Notes: generated by a model not told the origin, from the letters alone. Positions 34,121-43,902 are shown, counted from the first letter of the stretch. The stretch is DNA of 47,642 bases from an uncultured Blautia sp. (GCA_934408705.1 CAKRVL010000010.1:1-47642); one strand, 5' to 3'. Made by a program: numbers and translations.

Positions 34121-35617
34121 ATGATTTTAAAACGCATACTAATAAATAATTTTGGTGGAATTCGTGACAAAAGCATAGAGCTATCCTCAGGGGTAAATGT
34201 GATTTGCGGGATGAACGAAGCTGAAAGAAATATTGTGTTTATTTTTATAAAAAATATGTTTTTTGGAATGCCGGAGGAAAGGCTGAAGAACAGATTTTTT
34301 GAAGGGATAGACAGCGGTACTTCACAGGAAAAATATGGTGGAGTTATATGGTTTCAAAGTGAGGGGAAAAGCTACCGTCTAACCCGGGAATTTGGCGGAG
34401 AGATCCATAATTGTGAACTGCTTTGTGAAGATAATGGCGCACTTGTGGATGGCGATAAGGGCGCTCTTCAAACTATTCTTGGGGGAGTTGGTGAAGCCTG
34501 GTTTGATAATGCAGTAATGGTTGAACCGCTTTATGGACGTTCTTCCAGGGAAATGGCAAGAGAGATTCAGAGCAAGCTTGCTGTTCTGGGGAAAAGCGGA
34601 GATGAATTGCTGGATCTAGGAAGAACAGATCAGATGCTGAAAATGTGGCGGAAGGGTTACCTTACCCAGAAGGAACGCGGCCAAAAGGGAATTTATAAAG
34701 AGCAGGAGAGGCTCACTCAGGAATTAGAGAGCCTGGAGAAGGAACTGAATGAGCTGCGGGGGCAGAAGAACCAGATGGTTCAGGCTCAGGCGAAAATTCA
34801 TTCCACAGCAGGAAAAGAAGAGGAAGTGGAGCTTGAAGAACAGCTTCAGGCCATTGAGAAAAAGAATCTTGGAATGGTGATTGCAGGGATTCTTGCTGTT
34901 ATTGTGGGAATTGTAGGAATTATCGGAAGATTCCAGTTAACAGATGAAATGTCCAAAATGGGAATGAATGTGTGCATTGCAGCAGCAGTAGCGGCTGTTG
35001 TTTATACCCTTACAGCAAGAAGAAAGCTTCGCATGGAATTTGTAAGGCAAAAGAAGAAAAAGATTTATCTTCAGTCCCAGCAGGAGAAACTGAAACTAAG
35101 CAAAGCAGATATTAATGAGATATATCGTGAGAAGCTGACGGCTTTTACTAACTTACAGAACGAGTATCAGGAATATCAAGCTGAAACTTCCCTTCCAACA
35201 TGTGAAGATTTGGAAATTCAGGCGTTGAATCTGGCTATGGACACTATAAAAGAGTTATCAAGAAACATTTATCTGCAGAAGGGGAGAAAGATACGCGTAC
35301 TGGCATCCAGAAACCTTAGAGAGCTTACAAATGGGAAGTATATGGAATTCTATGGCGATGAGGGACAAAGCATAGAGCTGAGCCAGGCAGAGGGCACCAT
35401 TCTGGCAGAGAATCTGGAAGCAGAAGACCTTGAAATGCTATATTTTTCTATTCGAATGGCAGCAGGAGAATTGCTTATGGGCGAAAAGTCCTTCCCGGTT
35501 GTTTTGGATAATATTTTTCATGGAGAAAATGCGGGAAATCTTACTGCAATTGTTAAATGGCTGAATGAACAGCCACGACAGGTACTGCTTTTCACAGATG
35601 ATAAAGCTACTGTCTGA
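34121..35617 (+). CDS. SbcC/YhaN-like ATPase-fold protein lacking the Walker A lysine
   Basis: Rad50-like partner, 498 residues, far shorter than SbcC or YhaN. It has the family's N-terminal strand-loop (ILINNFGGIRD), a coiled coil (about 195-245 and 300-350) broken by two membrane helices (about 250-290), as in YhaN. The nucleotide loop, usually GPNEAGKST, is GMNEAERNI (30-38) with no length change. Near the C-terminus the S-x-G-T signature is missing (EAEDLEMLYFSIRMAAGELL) and Walker B reads PVVLDNIF, Asn replacing the second acidic residue. ATP hydrolysis is unlikely. ATG 34121 lies ten bases after GCGAGGGA. Confidence 0.78.
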   Translation: MILKRILINNFGGIRDKSIELSSGVNVICGMNEAERNIVFIFIKNMFFGMPEERLKNRFFEGIDSGTSQEKYGGVIWFQSEGKSYRLTREFGGEIHNCELLCEDNGALVDGDKGALQTILGGVGEAWFDNAVMVEPLYGRSSREMAREIQSKLAVLGKSGDELLDLGRTDQMLKMWRKGYLTQKERGQKGIYKEQERLTQELESLEKELNELRGQKNQMVQAQAKIHSTAGKEEEVELEEQLQAIEKKNLGMVIAGILAVIVGIVGIIGRFQLTDEMSKMGMNVCIAAAVAAVVYTLTARRKLRMEFVRQKKKKIYLQSQQEKLKLSKADINEIYREKLTAFTNLQNEYQEYQAETSLPTCEDLEIQALNLAMDTIKELSRNIYLQKGRKIRVLASRNLRELTNGKYMEFYGDEGQSIELSQAEGTILAENLEAEDLEMLYFSIRMAAGELLMGEKSFPVVLDNIFHGENAGNLTAIVKWLNEQPRQVLLFTDDKATV

Positions 35618-35650
35618 ATAAAATAAAAAAATTCATACTAAAGACAAAAC

Positions 35651-35677
35651 GAGGCTGACACCAAAAATGTCAGCCTC
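35651..35677. terminator. Bidirectional terminator between the SbcC-like gene and prs
   Basis: GAGGCTGACA (35651-35660) and TGTCAGCCTC (35668-35677): ten perfect pairs, seven-base loop, with AAGTTTATTT after it on the plus strand and GTTTTGTCTTT on the minus strand. Confidence 0.85.
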
Positions 35678-35696
35678 AAGTTTATTTATAGATTAT

Positions 35697-36872
35697 TTAT
35701 TTCTCATACTGAGCCATATAATTGTTTACGCAGCGCTTGATTCTGTCAACCGGGTTCAGCAGATGGCTTACAGACATGTCATGATTCAGAGTATCAATGA
35801 TCAAGGCAATGTACTTGCTCATATCACAGGAAATGTAATATGGTTTTGAAAGAAGCTCATCAGACTGGTATACCATATTGGTAGTGAGAAGCTTATCAAA
35901 TACACCTGCGGCATGTGCCTCATCAAATTTCTTAAGATTGTCTGTAAACAGTCCAAAGGTAGAACAGAGATAAATTCTGCCGGCACCTCTTTCCTTCAGA
36001 AGAGAAGCTATTTTCAGAATTGTCTCTCCGGAAGAAATCATGTCGTCAATGAGAATCATATCCTTGCCTGCTACGTTTGGTCCAAGGAATTCGTAAGCTG
36101 CAACAGGATGTCTGCCACCAATATTTTTGGAATAATCAAGGCGCTTATAATACATACCCATATCAACGCCAAGAATGTTTGCAAGGTAAATTGCACGGCT
36201 CATGCTGCCCTCATCCGGGCTGATGATCATGAAATGCTCATTATCAATATGAAGTCCCTGCTCATGATTCAGAAGAGCCTTGATAAACTGATAAGAAGGC
36301 TGGACTGTCTCGAATCCATGAAGTGGTGTGGCGTTCTGAATCTGAGGATCATGTGCGTCAAAGGTGATGATATTCTCAACGCCCATATTGATCAGTTCAT
36401 GAAGGGAAGTAGCACAGTCAAGAGATTCTCTTCCGATACGCTTGCTCTGACGTCCTTCATACAGGTATGGCATAATTACATTCACACGGCGGGCTTTACC
36501 TCCGATTGCTGCAATTACACGCTTCAGATCCTGATAATGATCATCAGGAGACATCAGGTTGGTATATCTGCCGATTGGGTAAGAGATATTGTAGTTGCAT
36601 ACATCTACAAGAACGTAAATGTCATCGCCTCGTACAGATTCAGTGATCACACATTTACCCTCACCAGAACCGAAACGTGGATTTTGGACCTTAATTGTAT
36701 AGGAATCTCTCTTGTATCCTTCAAAGGCGAAAGAATCTGATTCTGAATGCTCGCGCTCCTTACGCCACTTAACGAGCCATTCATCAACCTTCTGTCCAAG
36801 GCTCCTGCAGCTTTCCAAAGGAACTAATCCTAGTCTTCCAACGGGAAGTGTAGTCAATTCTTCTTGTGCCAT
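35697..36872 (-). CDS. prs: Ribose-phosphate pyrophosphokinase (PRPP synthetase), long form
   Basis: Makes PRPP from ribose-5-phosphate and ATP for nucleotide, His and Trp synthesis. Recognisable: MPYLYEGRQSKR (catalytic loop region), FDAHDPQIQN (divalent-cation site), ISPDEGSMSRA, and the PRPP-binding MILIDDMISSGETI (about 271-284). At 391 residues it is about 75 longer than the classical enzyme, with an N-terminal extension, typical of a form I know from Clostridia. AGGAGG nine bases upstream is inside the end of the dnaI-like gene, so the pair is coupled. Confidence 0.93.
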   Translation of the reverse strand: MAQEELTTLPVGRLGLVPLESCRSLGQKVDEWLVKWRKEREHSESDSFAFEGYKRDSYTIKVQNPRFGSGEGKCVITESVRGDDIYVLVDVCNYNISYPIGRYTNLMSPDDHYQDLKRVIAAIGGKARRVNVIMPYLYEGRQSKRIGRESLDCATSLHELINMGVENIITFDAHDPQIQNATPLHGFETVQPSYQFIKALLNHEQGLHIDNEHFMIISPDEGSMSRAIYLANILGVDMGMYYKRLDYSKNIGGRHPVAAYEFLGPNVAGKDMILIDDMISSGETILKIASLLKERGAGRIYLCSTFGLFTDNLKKFDEAHAAGVFDKLLTTNMVYQSDELLSKPYYISCDMSKYIALIIDTLNHDMSVSHLLNPVDRIKRCVNNYMAQYEK

Positions 36873-36875
36873 TCT

Positions 36876-37862
36876 TTAATTTCCTCCTAAAAATATTTTC
36901 TGAACACGGATGTCTTTTCCCACAAGTTTGGTCATGTGATAATTGCTGGCAATACGGGAAAAGGTTCTCTCAGAGTAAGTTGCTGAGAAATCCTCCAGTT
37001 TCAGGTTTGTGGAAATGATAGTAGATTTTTTGCGCATGATCCGTTCATTAATGCACAGAAAAAGCTGTGAGGATACAAAGCTGTTAGTAAGCTCTGTGCC
37101 AAGATCATCAATGATAAGAAGATCACAGTCAAAAATCGGTTCATCATCGGGAGCGTCGCTCTTTCTGGAAAAAGCAGATCCCGCAAGAAAATCAAAAAGA
37201 TCAAATGCGGAAAAATACAGTACGCAATGTGCGCTGTCCAGAAGTTCATGAGCAATGCAATGGGAAAGAAAGGTTTTGCCTACGCCGGTATCACCATAGA
37301 ACAGCAAATTCTGGAAAGAATCGTCAAAATTTGCTACAAAATCCCTGGCAAGCTTATAAGCACGGCGGGCAACCTCGCGCTCCGTTTGTCCCATAGAATC
37401 ATCTGTTATTGTATCAGAATAAAAGTCAAATGAAAAGTGGTCAAAGTTCTCTTTTTCAAGAATTTCTTTTAAATTTGACTGGGTATACAGAAGTTCGATC
37501 TCTGCTTTCTTGAAACAGGAGCATTTCTGACTGCCAATATAGCCTGTATCCTGACAAAGTGGACAGGTATAACTCATCTCCAGATAGTCTGCCGGATAGC
37601 CGGAAGAGAGGAGAAGTGCAGTGCGCTCCTGGGAAAGCAGGGCAATATCGTTACGCAAATCGTCAATCCCGGTCTCCTGACGGCTGATCAGGGCTCGTGC
37701 CTTGCGGGCACTTAAGGTAGCTACTTCTTCGTCAATTTCGCGCAGGCGGGGGAGCTTCTCATAGGCTTCAGCCAGATGCTCCTCCTGGAGCCGGCGGTTC
37801 CTTGCCTGCCGACGGTTATATTCCCGCATTATAGTATCGTATTGGTAGTTCTGTAAGGGCAT
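36876..37862 (-). CDS. DnaC/DnaI-like helicase-loader ATPase
   Basis: AAA+ protein loading the replicative helicase. 328 residues: an N-terminal region with coiled coil (about 10-80) and a zinc-type cluster CPLCQDTGYIGSQKCSC (about 100-116), then the ATPase core with Walker A FYGDTGVGKT (about 191-200), Walker B LLIIDDLGTE, and sensor-1 IISTNL. The downstream gene is prs (three bases apart) and the upstream gene is the DnaD-like protein, its usual partner in clostridial primosome loading. A GGAAGGAG site precedes the ATG. Confidence 0.92.
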   Translation of the reverse strand: MPLQNYQYDTIMREYNRRQARNRRLQEEHLAEAYEKLPRLREIDEEVATLSARKARALISRQETGIDDLRNDIALLSQERTALLLSSGYPADYLEMSYTCPLCQDTGYIGSQKCSCFKKAEIELLYTQSNLKEILEKENFDHFSFDFYSDTITDDSMGQTEREVARRAYKLARDFVANFDDSFQNLLFYGDTGVGKTFLSHCIAHELLDSAHCVLYFSAFDLFDFLAGSAFSRKSDAPDDEPIFDCDLLIIDDLGTELTNSFVSSQLFLCINERIMRKKSTIISTNLKLEDFSATYSERTFSRIASNYHMTKLVGKDIRVQKIFLGGN

Positions 37863-37907
37863 GTAAACTTCTCCTTCCAGGTTGTAAAATGCTTATTGGA
37901 AATAGAT

Positions 37908-39035
37908 TTAATTTGGTTTATTAAGTAGTCTCTTCTCATATTCAGCGAAATCATAGTCACGCTGATGAAAATTATTGAACCGGTTAGGTGCGGAAGACTT
38001 GGGCTGCGCCTGTTTCGCAGCAGCTTTCTCCAGTTTACGCTTCTGATGCTGGGCATCCTGGAGACGAACATCCTCCTGTGTGCGGATATTTTTATCCTTC
38101 CATCGCTGAAGAATCTTGTCAGCATAAGGGAAGCTAGGCTGTCCAGTCTGCAGAATAGTCCGGGAACAGGCTTCCTGTATCAGCTCCATGGTAAAACCAT
38201 AGTCCTTCATCCATGTGTTGATCAGGGAAATCTCTGCATCAGAAGGATTGCGGTTAGTAATGCCCATAGCTTTCAGAACGGAAAAATATTCTTTACTGTA
38301 GCGGGATGTGGAATCCTTCGCCATCTCAACGGTGGTGATTCCCTCCTCCTTCCAGGCCATAGCTACAGTTTCAATATATCTAATACTCCGGTGGTCACGA
38401 CCTACACAGTACTCAATCAGATAATCAATTAAATCTACGGACATATGGAGCTCATCGTAGAAAAACAGAATCTTCCGTGTCTCTGTAGGCGTGAGTGTCT
38501 TGCCCAGATATTGCTCGGCAATATAAAGAAGCTGTATGATCTCTTCGTTCTGCTTCAATTCCTTCACACGATCCGGAGTGAGCGGTTTGCGCTCAGAAAG
38601 TGGCTTAGGAGAATCGGCAGCAGCGTGCACATCTGTGTCATAAGCTGGCAAAGAGTCAGCATTTTCGCTGGAGAAAACAGGGGGATAAAGCTTACCAGAG
38701 GCCACAGTAGCCAGTACACCCGGAACATCTGGTGCAGCCGGTTCGTTCCATGGTGTCTGCAAGGTGATTCCTGTAAGTGTAGTCTCCTCATATGAAAGGG
38801 AAACCAGCTTCTCATTCTCCCAGTATTTCAGCGCACGGAGAACATCTCCTTCAGTACAAAACAGGGAATCAGCCATCTGGGAAAGTCCAAATGTCTCCTC
38901 CGGTCTGTTAAGCATACGGAGCAGATAAATATAAACCTTTACAAATTCGCCGTTCGCCTTTGGCATAAAACAGTCAATAAAAATATTAGATAAAATAGTG
39001 GCATCGCTAAGCCCTGTACTATGTAACCTGATCAT
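37908..39035 (-). CDS. DnaD-domain primosomal protein
   Basis: DnaD/DnaB-type replication-initiation protein, 375 residues. N-terminal winged-helix part (about 1-90, FVKVYIYLLRMLNRPEETFG), an acidic Pro-rich linker, then two DnaB_2/DnaD helical modules (about 165-235: IIQLLYIAEQYLGKTLT ... VETVAMAWKEEG-type end; and about 245-315, closing with the YADKILQRWKDKNI signature) and a basic tail. Start ATG 39035 has AAGGAG six bases upstream; the longer frame begins with a TTG. The upstream region carries a cluster of DnaA boxes. Confidence 0.9.
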   Translation of the reverse strand: MIRLHSTGLSDATILSNIFIDCFMPKANGEFVKVYIYLLRMLNRPEETFGLSQMADSLFCTEGDVLRALKYWENEKLVSLSYEETTLTGITLQTPWNEPAAPDVPGVLATVASGKLYPPVFSSENADSLPAYDTDVHAAADSPKPLSERKPLTPDRVKELKQNEEIIQLLYIAEQYLGKTLTPTETRKILFFYDELHMSVDLIDYLIEYCVGRDHRSIRYIETVAMAWKEEGITTVEMAKDSTSRYSKEYFSVLKAMGITNRNPSDAEISLINTWMKDYGFTMELIQEACSRTILQTGQPSFPYADKILQRWKDKNIRTQEDVRLQDAQHQKRKLEKAAAKQAQPKSSAPNRFNNFHQRDYDFAEYEKRLLNKPN

Positions 39036-39094
39036 GAAAAGCTCCTTATCTGGGGAATACAAATGAATATATAAAACTCTGTCTTATGCTTTGA

Positions 39095-39100
39095 ATTATA
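39095..39100 (-). promoter_or_regulatory. Likely -10 element of the dnaD-dnaI-prs operon
   Basis: A perfect TATAAT on the minus strand, about 60 bases before the DnaD start. The matching -35 is weak (TTCTAA-like, 18 bases upstream), which would fit a promoter under activator or DnaA control. Confidence 0.5.
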
Positions 39101-39170
39101 GCACACCCCCTTTTAAATTAGAATAGGAGATTTTTGAGCGGGTATTACGGGCAATGTGTGTGTATTACAA

Positions 39171-39409
39171 TGTGGATAATGTGGATAATGTGGAAAGTAA
39201 GTTGCACATAATATTTATTGGAAACCATGAAATGGGGAAAAATAAAGAAAAACTGTGATTTTTGTCGATTACTGTCGTAGTATTATGTTAAGCACTTTAT
39301 GCACAAAAGAATCCACATGGATCCAGATGTGAAAATGTGCATAAGCATGTGGATAATGTGGATAACTATAAAAATGCTTGAATTTACAAGCTTTTTTAGA
39401 TGTGGATAA
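39171..39409. promoter_or_regulatory. Cluster of DnaA boxes upstream of the dnaD-like gene
   Basis: Five perfect copies of TGTGGATAA (reverse complement of the consensus TTATCCACA): 39171, 39180, 39348, 39357 and 39401. Near matches are TGTGGAAAG (39189), TTATGCACA (39297), GAATCCACA (39309) and TGTGCATAA (39336). The copies at 39171/39180/39189 and at 39348/39357 abut exactly with a nine-base period. The roughly 100 bases between the groups are AT-rich. This fills most of the 443-base gap 39036-39478, along with the dnaD promoter and the murC terminator. Confidence 0.8.
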
Positions 39410-39429
39410 AATTTTTGCAAAAAGCAAAA

Positions 39430-39462
39430 CAGCGGCTGCCAGGGGGAACCTGACAACCGCTG
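39430..39462 (-). terminator. Terminator of murC
   Basis: CAGCGGCTGCCAGG (39430-39443) pairs with CCTGACAACCGCTG (39449-39462) fully when G-T pairs on the minus-strand RNA are counted. On the minus strand it is followed by TTTTGCTTTTTG. Confidence 0.85.
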
Positions 39463-39478
39463 AAATTCTGAATAGGGA

Positions 39479-40858
39479 TTATTTTCCAAGTAACTGTTCC
39501 CCGATTTTTACAACATCTCCAGCACCCATTGTGATCAACAGATCTCCGGCTTCGCAATTATTCAGCAGGAAGTTCTCAATCTCATCAAAGGTAGGAAAAT
39601 ATTCACATGGGGTTCCAAGCTCCTGGATCCTTGTCTGAAGATCCTGAGAAGAGATTCCGAGAGTATCGGTTTCTCTTGCTGCATAAATATCAGCCAGAAC
39701 TACGTGATCCGCTAATTTAAGAGCCTGTGCAAACTCTGGAAGAAGAGCCTTGGTTCTTGTATAGGTATGAGGCTGGAATACGCACCAAAGCTTCTTATGC
39801 GGGTAATTGTGCGCAGCATTTAAGGTAGCCTGAATCTCTGTGGGATGATGTGCATAATCGTCAACAATGGTAACTCCTGCTACTTCACCCTTGTACTGGA
39901 AACGGCGGTCTGTGCCAGTGAAGCTGCCAAGACCTTTGACTGTTACTTCGTCAGGAATCTGAAGAAGGTGAGCCAGTGCAATAGCTGCCAGTGCATTGGA
40001 AACATTATGGCTGCCTGGAACCTTCAAATAGAAGCTGCCGGCCTTTTTACCATCCTTCAGAACTGTGAAGGACGCGTGTCCGTATTTATCATAGGTGATA
40101 TCTGCGGCCTGATACTGTGCATCATGCTCCAGACCATATGTAATCACTTTACATGGAAGGTCTCTGATAATATCCTCATAGTGAGGTGTGTCAGCATTGA
40201 TGATCAGCGCTCCGTCAGCAGGGAGCAGCTGGGCAAACCTGCGGAAAGAGTGGCGGATATCGTCAATATCCTTGAAAAAGTCCAGATGATCGGCATCAAT
40301 ATTCAGAATGATACTGATCTTTGGGAAAAAGCTTAAAAAACTGTTAGTATATTCGCAGGCTTCTGTGATAAAGGTTTCAGACTGTCCTACACGGATATTA
40401 CCACCGATAGATGGAAGAATACCGCCGACACTGATAGTAGGATCTGCGTCTGCTTCCAGAAGAATCTGGGAAATCATGGAGGTGGTAGTGGTCTTTCCAT
40501 GGGTTCCGGAAACAGCAATAGGAGTATCATAATTACGCATGATCTGTCCTAAGAGCTGGGCTCTGGTCAGCATGGGAATACCCTTTTCCACAGCAGTGGC
40601 ATATTCCGGATTATCCGGATGGATGGCTGCAGTGTAAACTACAAGCTCTACATCGTCCGTAATATTGGAAGCACGCTGTCCGTAGAAAATACGTGCACCT
40701 TTCCTGGTGAGTGAATCGGTAAGGGGGCTTTCCTTGGAATCTGAGCCGGAAATCTTAAAATTCTCGCCGAGAAGAATCTCAGCCAGTCCGCTCATGCTGA
40801 TTCCGCCAATACCGATAAAATGAATATGAAGCGGTTTATGAAAGTCTATCTGATACAT
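39479..40858 (-). CDS. murC: UDP-N-acetylmuramate--L-alanine ligase MurC
   Basis: Cytoplasmic ATP-dependent ligase adding L-Ala to UDP-MurNAc, the first amino acid of the peptidoglycan stem. N-terminal nucleotide site FIGIGGISMSGLAEIL (about 14-29), ATP loop SGTHGKTTTTSMI (about 115-127), the central NIDADHLDFF and the C-domain VDDYAHHPTEI. 459 residues, full length. Start ATG 40858 has AAGGAG six bases upstream; 20 further codons upstream have no support. It stands apart from murG in this window. Confidence 0.97.
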   Translation of the reverse strand: MYQIDFHKPLHIHFIGIGGISMSGLAEILLGENFKISGSDSKESPLTDSLTRKGARIFYGQRASNITDDVELVVYTAAIHPDNPEYATAVEKGIPMLTRAQLLGQIMRNYDTPIAVSGTHGKTTTTSMISQILLEADADPTISVGGILPSIGGNIRVGQSETFITEACEYTNSFLSFFPKISIILNIDADHLDFFKDIDDIRHSFRRFAQLLPADGALIINADTPHYEDIIRDLPCKVITYGLEHDAQYQAADITYDKYGHASFTVLKDGKKAGSFYLKVPGSHNVSNALAAIALAHLLQIPDEVTVKGLGSFTGTDRRFQYKGEVAGVTIVDDYAHHPTEIQATLNAAHNYPHKKLWCVFQPHTYTRTKALLPEFAQALKLADHVVLADIYAARETDTLGISSQDLQTRIQELGTPCEYFPTFDEIENFLLNNCEAGDLLITMGAGDVVKIGEQLLGK

Positions 40859-41121
40859 ATTAATCTCCTTATTAAAGTGATCATTTCTGCGGTAAAGTAT
40901 ATTACCGTTCCTGATCAAACTAATTATGTTTCATTTATTATACCCCGAACCGGCAAAAAAGCAAAGTATTTCTTTGACTTGTCTGTAGTATAAACAAAAA
41001 AAGTGCTTTAACACTGTACAAAATAAATAAAAAAATACAGATGCCTTGCAGTTTTTGTCGAAAAAACATGTACAATAACGATAAAAAAAACAAAATAATG
41101 CCAATTGTTTTGTAAAATATG

Positions 41122-41150
41122 TTCACTAAATATAAAAAGTATGGTATAAT
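41122..41150 (+). promoter_or_regulatory. Promoter for glgC-glgD
   Basis: TTCACT (41122-41127), 17-base spacer, perfect TATAAT (41145-41150), 32 bases before glgC. Confidence 0.7.
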
Positions 41151-41182
41151 GATAAATCATAACTACAACAAGAGGTGATAGC

Positions 41183-42460
41183 ATGATTAAAAAAGAAATG
41201 ATTGCCATGCTCTTAGCCGGCGGCCAAGGCAGCAGACTTGGGGTACTGACAGAAAAAGTGGCCAAACCAGCAGTAGCTTTTGGAGGAAAATATCGTATTA
41301 TCGATTTTCCATTAAGTAACTGTATTAATTCAGGAATTGATACAGTAGGAGTTCTGACACAGTATCAGCCTTTGAGGCTGAATACACATATCGGTATCGG
41401 CGTTCCGTGGGATCTGGACAGAAATGAAGGCGGCGTAACCGTTCTTCCACCTTATGAGAAGAGCACGAACAGTGAGTGGTACACAGGAACAGCCAATGCT
41501 ATTTTCCAGAATATGGCGTATATGGAGCAGTACAATCCTGATTATGTGCTTATCCTTTCTGGAGATCATATATATAAGATGGATTACGAGGTTATGCTCG
41601 ACTTCCATAAGGCAAATAAGGCTGATGTAACAATTGCCTGCATGCCTGTACCTATTGAGGAAGCCAGCCGTTTCGGTATTATGGTAACGGATGAGACCTT
41701 CCGTGTAACAGAATTTGAAGAGAAACCAGAGCACCCAAGCAGTAATCTTGCTTCTATGGGAATTTATATTTTCAGCTGGCCGGTTCTTAAGGAAGCTCTT
41801 TATGCGCTGAAGGATCAGCAGAGCTGTGATTTTGGTAAGCACATTCTTCCGTATTGCAAGGATAAGGGAGAACGTCTTTTTGCCTATGAATATAATGGCT
41901 ATTGGAAAGATGTTGGAACACTTGGTTCTTACTGGGAAGCCAATATGGAGCTTATTGATATTATTCCGGAATTTAATCTCTATGAAGAATTCTGGAAAAT
42001 TTATACCAAGGGCGATATTATCCAGCCACAGTATATTTCAGAAGACGCAGTTGTGGACAGATGTCTTGTAGGAGAAGGCGCTGAAATATATGGCGAGGTA
42101 CATAATTCTGTAATCGGACCGAATGTTGTGATCGGAAAGGGCAGCGTGATCAGGGATTCCATTATCATGCGGAATACAACTCTGGGTGAAAATGTGGATA
42201 TGGAAAAGGCAATCGTGGCAGAAGATGTAACCATTGGTAATAATGTGGTTCTGGGCTGCGGCGAGGAAGCGCCTAATGTGAAGAAGCCTGCTGTATATGC
42301 ATTTGGCATTGCGACCATAGGAGAGGGCTCCGTGATTCCGGACAATGTTAAGATTGGAAAGAATACGGCGATTTCCGGTGTGACTGTTCCGGCAGATTAT
42401 CCGGAGGGTATCCTGGAAAGCGGACAGGTAATTGCAGCAAAGGACGGTGACAAAGCATGA
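41183..42460 (+). CDS. glgC: Glucose-1-phosphate adenylyltransferase, catalytic subunit GlgC
   Basis: Makes ADP-glucose, the committed step of glycogen synthesis. The nucleotidyltransferase start [16 protein letters not shown] (about 8-22) keeps the catalytic GGxGxRL, followed by [15 protein letters not shown], the [11 protein letters not shown] site (about 127-137) and FEEKP. The C-terminal part is a left-handed beta-helix of hexapeptide repeats. 425 residues. GAGGTGA precedes the ATG. It overlaps glgD by four bases (ATGA), consistent with a GlgC/GlgD heteromer. Confidence 0.97.
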   Translation: MIKKEMIAMLLAGGQGSRLGVLTEKVAKPAVAFGGKYRIIDFPLSNCINSGIDTVGVLTQYQPLRLNTHIGIGVPWDLDRNEGGVTVLPPYEKSTNSEWYTGTANAIFQNMAYMEQYNPDYVLILSGDHIYKMDYEVMLDFHKANKADVTIACMPVPIEEASRFGIMVTDETFRVTEFEEKPEHPSSNLASMGIYIFSWPVLKEALYALKDQQSCDFGKHILPYCKDKGERLFAYEYNGYWKDVGTLGSYWEANMELIDIIPEFNLYEEFWKIYTKGDIIQPQYISEDAVVDRCLVGEGAEIYGEVHNSVIGPNVVIGKGSVIRDSIIMRNTTLGENVDMEKAIVAEDVTIGNNVVLGCGEEAPNVKKPAVYAFGIATIGEGSVIPDNVKIGKNTAISGVTVPADYPEGILESGQVIAAKDGDKA

Positions 42461-43575
42461 GAGCAATTGGAATTATTTTAGCCGGTGGTAATAATAACCG
42501 CATGAGAGAATTATCAGATAAGAGGGCAATTGCGGCAATGCCTATTGCCGGAAGCTACAGAAGTATAGACTTTGCCCTGAGTAATATGGCGAATTCCCGT
42601 ATCCAGAAGGTAGCGGTACTGACACAGTATAATGCACGCTCCCTGAATGAGCATTTAAGCTCATCCAAGTGGTGGGATTTTGGAAGAAAGCAGGGCGGTC
42701 TTTTTGTATTCACTCCTACTATCACCAAAGAAAATGGTTTCTGGTATCAGGGAACAGCAGATGCTATCTATCAGAATCTCAGTTTCCTGAAGAACAGCCA
42801 TGAGCCATACGTTGTTATCGCTTCCGGTGACTGCGTTTATAAAATGGATTACAATAAGGTTCTGGAATATCATATTGCGAAACGTGCAGATATTACAGTT
42901 GTATGCACATCCTGCCAGGATCCTTCTGAGGTAGAGCGGTTTGGTGTGCTGCGCATGAATGAGGATTGCAGAATCGAGGAGTTTGAGGAGAAGCCGATGG
43001 TTTCTCCATATAATACCATTTCTACAGGTATTTATGTGATCCGAAGAAGACAGCTGATCGAGCTTATTGAGAAAGCTGCACAGGAAGGCCGTAATGATTT
43101 TGTAAAGGATATTCTGATTCGTTATAAGAATCTAAAGAGAATTTACGGATATAAGATTGACAACTACTGGAGTAATATTTCCACAGTTGAATCTTACTAT
43201 AAAACCAATATGGATTTCCTGAAACCGGAAATTCGTAATTACTTCTTTAAACAGGAGCCAGCAGTTAAGACTAAGATCGATGATCTTCCACCGGCTAAAT
43301 ATAATCCTGGTGCAGAGGTTAAGAACTCTCTGATTTCCAGTGGATGTATTGTGAACGGTGCTGTTGAGAATTCTGTTTTGTTTAAGGATGTATATGTTGG
43401 AAATAATTGTGTGATCAAGAATTCTGTAATTTTGAATGATGTATATCTGGGGGATAATACACATATCGAGAATTGTATTGTTGAGAGCAGGGGCACAATC
43501 AGAGCCAATTCTTACTACAGCGGTGATGGAGAAGTGAAAATTGTTGTAGAAAAGAATGAAAGATATAATATATAA
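42457..43575 (+). CDS. glgD: Glucose-1-phosphate adenylyltransferase, GlgD subunit
   Basis: Regulatory paralogue of GlgC. The equivalent loop reads [12 protein letters not shown], without the GxGxRL pattern, and the Asp of the SGDHIY site is kept as [10 protein letters not shown]; the C-terminal beta-helix is shorter. In Firmicutes GlgD modulates GlgC in a mixed tetramer and is weakly active or inactive alone. 372 residues; starts at an ATGA overlap with glgC. Confidence 0.95.
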   Translation: MRAIGIILAGGNNNRMRELSDKRAIAAMPIAGSYRSIDFALSNMANSRIQKVAVLTQYNARSLNEHLSSSKWWDFGRKQGGLFVFTPTITKENGFWYQGTADAIYQNLSFLKNSHEPYVVIASGDCVYKMDYNKVLEYHIAKRADITVVCTSCQDPSEVERFGVLRMNEDCRIEEFEEKPMVSPYNTISTGIYVIRRRQLIELIEKAAQEGRNDFVKDILIRYKNLKRIYGYKIDNYWSNISTVESYYKTNMDFLKPEIRNYFFKQEPAVKTKIDDLPPAKYNPGAEVKNSLISSGCIVNGAVENSVLFKDVYVGNNCVIKNSVILNDVYLGDNTHIENCIVESRGTIRANSYYSGDGEVKIVVEKNERYNI

Positions 43576-43626
43576 AAGACTTTAAAGCGCATCAAATGCG
43601 ATTAAGAGGAAAGGGGCAGCAAAAAG

Positions 43627-43902
43627 ATGAACATTACAGACGTACGGGTGAGAAAGGTTGCGAAGGAGGGGAAGATGAAAGCCGTAGTTTCTATCACTAT
43701 TGATGAAGAATTTGTAGTACATGACATCAAAGTGATCGAGGGCGAGAAGGGGCTTTTCATCGCAATGCCAAGCCGTAAAGCAACCGATGGAGAATACAGG
43801 GATATTGCACATCCTATTAATTCTTCCACTCGTGACAAGATTCAGACAATCATTCTCGAGAAATATCAGGAGGCTGCAGCAGAGGGAGAAGCTGCTGTAT
43901 AA
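43627..43902 (+). CDS. spoVG: Septation/sporulation regulator SpoVG
   Basis: Small nucleic-acid-binding regulator, 91 residues, with the family start [11 protein letters not shown], the strand [25 protein letters not shown] (shown in parts: [19 protein letters not shown]) and the end [14 protein letters not shown]. It points to a spore-forming lineage, though the gene also occurs in non-sporulating Firmicutes. It lies 51 bases after glgD and ends in a strong terminator, so it may be the last gene of that transcript. Confidence 0.96.
   Translation: MNITDVRVRKVAKEGKMKAVVSITIDEEFVVHDIKVIEGEKGLFIAMPSRKATDGEYRDIAHPINSSTRDKIQTIILEKYQEAAAEGEAAV

Noticed and set aside
39063..39478. Calling this intergenic region oriC outright
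   Set aside because: DnaA boxes are dense, but dnaA, dnaN, rpmH or recF are not present and a GC-skew test cannot be run here, so it is reported only as a DnaA-box cluster.
42457..43575. GlgD missing catalytic loop residues as a novelty
   Set aside because: Loss of the GxGxRL pattern is normal for the regulatory GlgD subunit in Firmicutes.
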